Origin: Flavobacterium sp. N2038
GTDB taxonomy: Bacteria > Bacteroidota > Bacteroidia > Flavobacteriales > Flavobacteriaceae
Direction of reading: 5' to 3'
DNA length: 64,000 bases
NCBI RefSeq assembly: GCF_025947185.1
Contig: NZ_CP110001.1
Coordinates: 3,720,001-3,784,000 of the forward strand
Each line of letters begins with the position of its first letter. Within the stretch, counting starts at the first letter, position 1. Position numbers and translations under genes: made by a program. Below the pieces are notes generated by a model. The model searched no databases, was not told the DNA's origin, and saw only the letters and a program-made list of their open reading frames with translations. Below, piece by piece: positions 60,610-64,000 of the stretch.

Positions 60610-60787
60610 TATTACTAAAAATTAATTATTTTTTATTGTTTGTTTTTGCTTTAAATTCCCATAAAATAAGCCCTGACATGAGTTTTTAAAACTAAAAAAT
60701 CGAGATCACGAATTACAACATTTTTTTTAAACCGAGCAAATATATAATTCTCGAAAAGATTAACCAATTTATTTATTAATTAATCTC

Positions 60788-60822
60788 AAAAAAAAGACTG
60801 CAAAAGTGCAGCCTTTTTCTTT
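60788..60822 (-). terminator. Terminator of mdh
   Basis: AAAAAG-A-CTGCA pairs with TGCAG-C-CTTTTT, one A/C mismatch, loop AAAG; lies 15 bp beyond the mdh stop codon with a T/A run. Confidence 0.75.
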
Positions 60823-60836
60823 TTTTACGAAAATCG

Positions 60837-61772
60837 TTATACTAAAATCGATTTTAGAGCATCGTTCATTCCTCGAACTGCATCTGCACTTTTAGCAAAT
60901 AACGCCTTTTCCTGATCGTTTAACTGAATATCCAAAATTTCTTCTACTCCGTTTTTACCTATTATACAAGGTACACCTATACATATATCATTTTGACCAT
61001 ATTCTCCTTCTACAAATACAGAACATGCGATCATTTTCTTTTGATCATTCAAAATACTATCCACTAAATAAGCTACAGAAGCTCCTGGAGCATACCAGGC
61101 TGAAGTTCCAAGCAAACCTGTAAGAGTTGCTCCCCCTACCATTGTGTCTGCAGCTACTTTTTGCAATACTTCTTCTGAAAGGAACTCACTTACCGGAATT
61201 CCGTTATAAGATGCCAAACGAGTTAACGGGATCATAGTAGTATCTCCATGACCACCAATAACCATAGCCGAAACATCATTTGCCGGTTTATCTAAAGCTA
61301 AAGAAAGATAAGTTCTGAAACGAGAACTATCTAAAGCTCCACCCATACCTATAATTCTGTTTTTTGGCAATCCTGTTGCTTTTAAAGCTAAGTAAGTCAT
61401 AGTATCCATTGGATTAGAAACTACAACAATTATAGTATCCGGAGAATGTTTCAATACATTTTCAGCAACTGTTTTTACAATTCCTGCATTTATACCTATT
61501 AATTCTTCACGTGTCATTCCTGGTTTTCTTGGAATTCCTGATGTAATAACTACTACATCACTTCCGGCAGTTTTAGAATAATCATTGGTTACACCAGATA
61601 CTTTGGTATTAAAACCTGTATTTGTTGCACATTGCATAATATCCAACGCTTTACCTTCGGCAAAACCTTCTTTAATATCCAACAACACTACTTCGCTTGC
61701 AATTCCTCTATAAGAAATAACGTCTGCGCAGGTAGCTCCAACATTTCCTGCTCCTACAATGGTAACTTTCAT
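60837..61772 (-). CDS. mdh: Malate dehydrogenase
   Basis: Oxidises malate to oxaloacetate with NAD in the citric-acid cycle. 311 residues. Nucleotide-binding GAGNVG is at residues 7-12, the active loop is GIPRKPGMTREEL, the catalytic His is in MVIGGHGDTTMIPL, and the substrate-binding Arg in MGGALDSSRFRTYL. LDH-like type. The downstream terminator separates it from secDF, and upstream repeats separate it from gyrB. Confidence 0.97.
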   Translation of the reverse strand: MKVTIVGAGNVGATCADVISYRGIASEVVLLDIKEGFAEGKALDIMQCATNTGFNTKVSGVTNDYSKTAGSDVVVITSGIPRKPGMTREELIGINAGIVKTVAENVLKHSPDTIIVVVSNPMDTMTYLALKATGLPKNRIIGMGGALDSSRFRTYLSLALDKPANDVSAMVIGGHGDTTMIPLTRLASYNGIPVSEFLSEEVLQKVAADTMVGGATLTGLLGTSAWYAPGASVAYLVDSILNDQKKMIACSVFVEGEYGQNDICIGVPCIIGKNGVEEILDIQLNDQEKALFAKSADAVRGMNDALKSILV

Positions 61773-61804
61773 ATTTTATACTTTATCGGTTATTAATTAA
61801 TTTG

Positions 61805-61868
61805 TTTATGTTATAAATTAACAATTCGTTTAATCGTTTAAGTAAATTTAAACAATTAAACGAATTGA
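61805..61868. repeat. TTTAATCGTTTAA repeat between mdh and gyrB
   Basis: AACAATTCGTTTAATCGTTT pairs with AAACAATTAAACGAATTG, a hairpin-forming member of the AAACGATTAAAC family. Confidence 0.65.
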
Positions 61869-61881
61869 AAGTTACATTTTA

Positions 61882-63846
<1,965 letters not shown>

Positions 63847-63861
63847 TTATTGTCTAACACG

Positions 63862-63869
63862 CAAATATA
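63862..63869 (-). promoter_or_regulatory. -7 box of gyrB promoter (TATATTTG)
   Basis: Exact TANNTTTG match on the minus strand, 40 bp upstream of the start codon. Confidence 0.45.
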
Positions 63870-63965
63870 TAAAAACGCAGACTATATATGTCTTAAAATC
63901 CTGTTTAAAGCACTTAAGTTATTAACACAATTGTCTGAAAAACCAAAAAATAAACCTAAAAGAAG

Positions 63966-64000
63966 GGTTAAATTCCAATTTTCTTAAATTCCAAATTCTA
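63966..64000. repeat. AAATTCCAA repeat at the window edge
   Basis: TTAAATTCCAATTTTC then TTAAATTCCAAATTC, the same word type as at 4388-4456 (AATTCCAATAAAAAAATTCC). It continues past the window edge. Confidence 0.5.

Overview
The window is chromosomal DNA of a Flavobacterium-like member of the Bacteroidetes. Evidence read from the sequence: low GC, a fused SecDF, type IX secretion (T9SS) components (PorP/SprF protein, CHU_C/gldG-type C-terminal sorting domain, OmpA/PD40 protein), TonB receptor, TANNTTTG-type -7 promoter boxes, almost no Shine-Dalgarno sequences, and intergenic spaces packed with dispersed palindromic repeats. No rRNA, tRNA, CRISPR array, transposase or prophage was found.

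Layout. 0-7 kb: end of a DUF4197 gene, purU, katG, a duplicated small-RNA-like unit, a BtuF-like binding protein enclosed by two copies of a large palindromic element, and pyrF. 7.2-13.9 kb: a stress and signalling block with dps, a decayed csbD gene, an AraC-type regulator, a response regulator, a CHASE3/PAS histidine kinase, a lipoprotein, a small beta-barrel and a run of small membrane or stress proteins (lmo0937-like, YtxH, holin-like). 14.2-15.3 kb: prfA. 15.7-18.0 kb: an accessory three-gene cassette with two zinc-ribbon DUF4145 proteins and a patatin phospholipase, the best candidate here for an undescribed defence-like system. 18-23.4 kb: a variable zone of unrelated small orphan genes (membrane proteins, lipoproteins, an XRE regulator) separated by GC-rich repeats, one of which interrupts a secreted-protein gene. 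23.7-26.6 kb: small metabolic or unknown proteins. 26.8-37.4 kb: topB, a DUF6265 lipoprotein, an MFS carrier, a DUF4198 protein plus TonB siderophore receptor, an APC permease and a frameshifted GyrI-like gene. 37.5-49.9 kb: valS, DUF1573, a lipoprotein, the T9SS-type three-gene operon, a PDZ aspartic protease and an aminotransferase. 50.1-52.8 kb: a second accessory cassette of exported proteins with a transglycosylase-like protein, a JAMM/JAB-like lipoprotein and a small exported protein, closed by a 21-bp hairpin. 52.9-63.8 kb: housekeeping genes folE, a four-helix-bundle gene, cysS, yidD, lgt, a PagL-like protein, secDF, mdh and gyrB.

How genes work together. The regulator/response-regulator/kinase genes are closely spaced and probably co-transcribed. 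CHU_C protein, PorP/SprF and OmpA/PD40 form one operon that likely exports and anchors the large Ig-like protein at the surface. cysS-yidD-lgt is a compact operon. DUF4198 plus TonB receptor likely form a metal or siderophore uptake pair. All functional statements rest on motif recognition by eye, and no database search was run.
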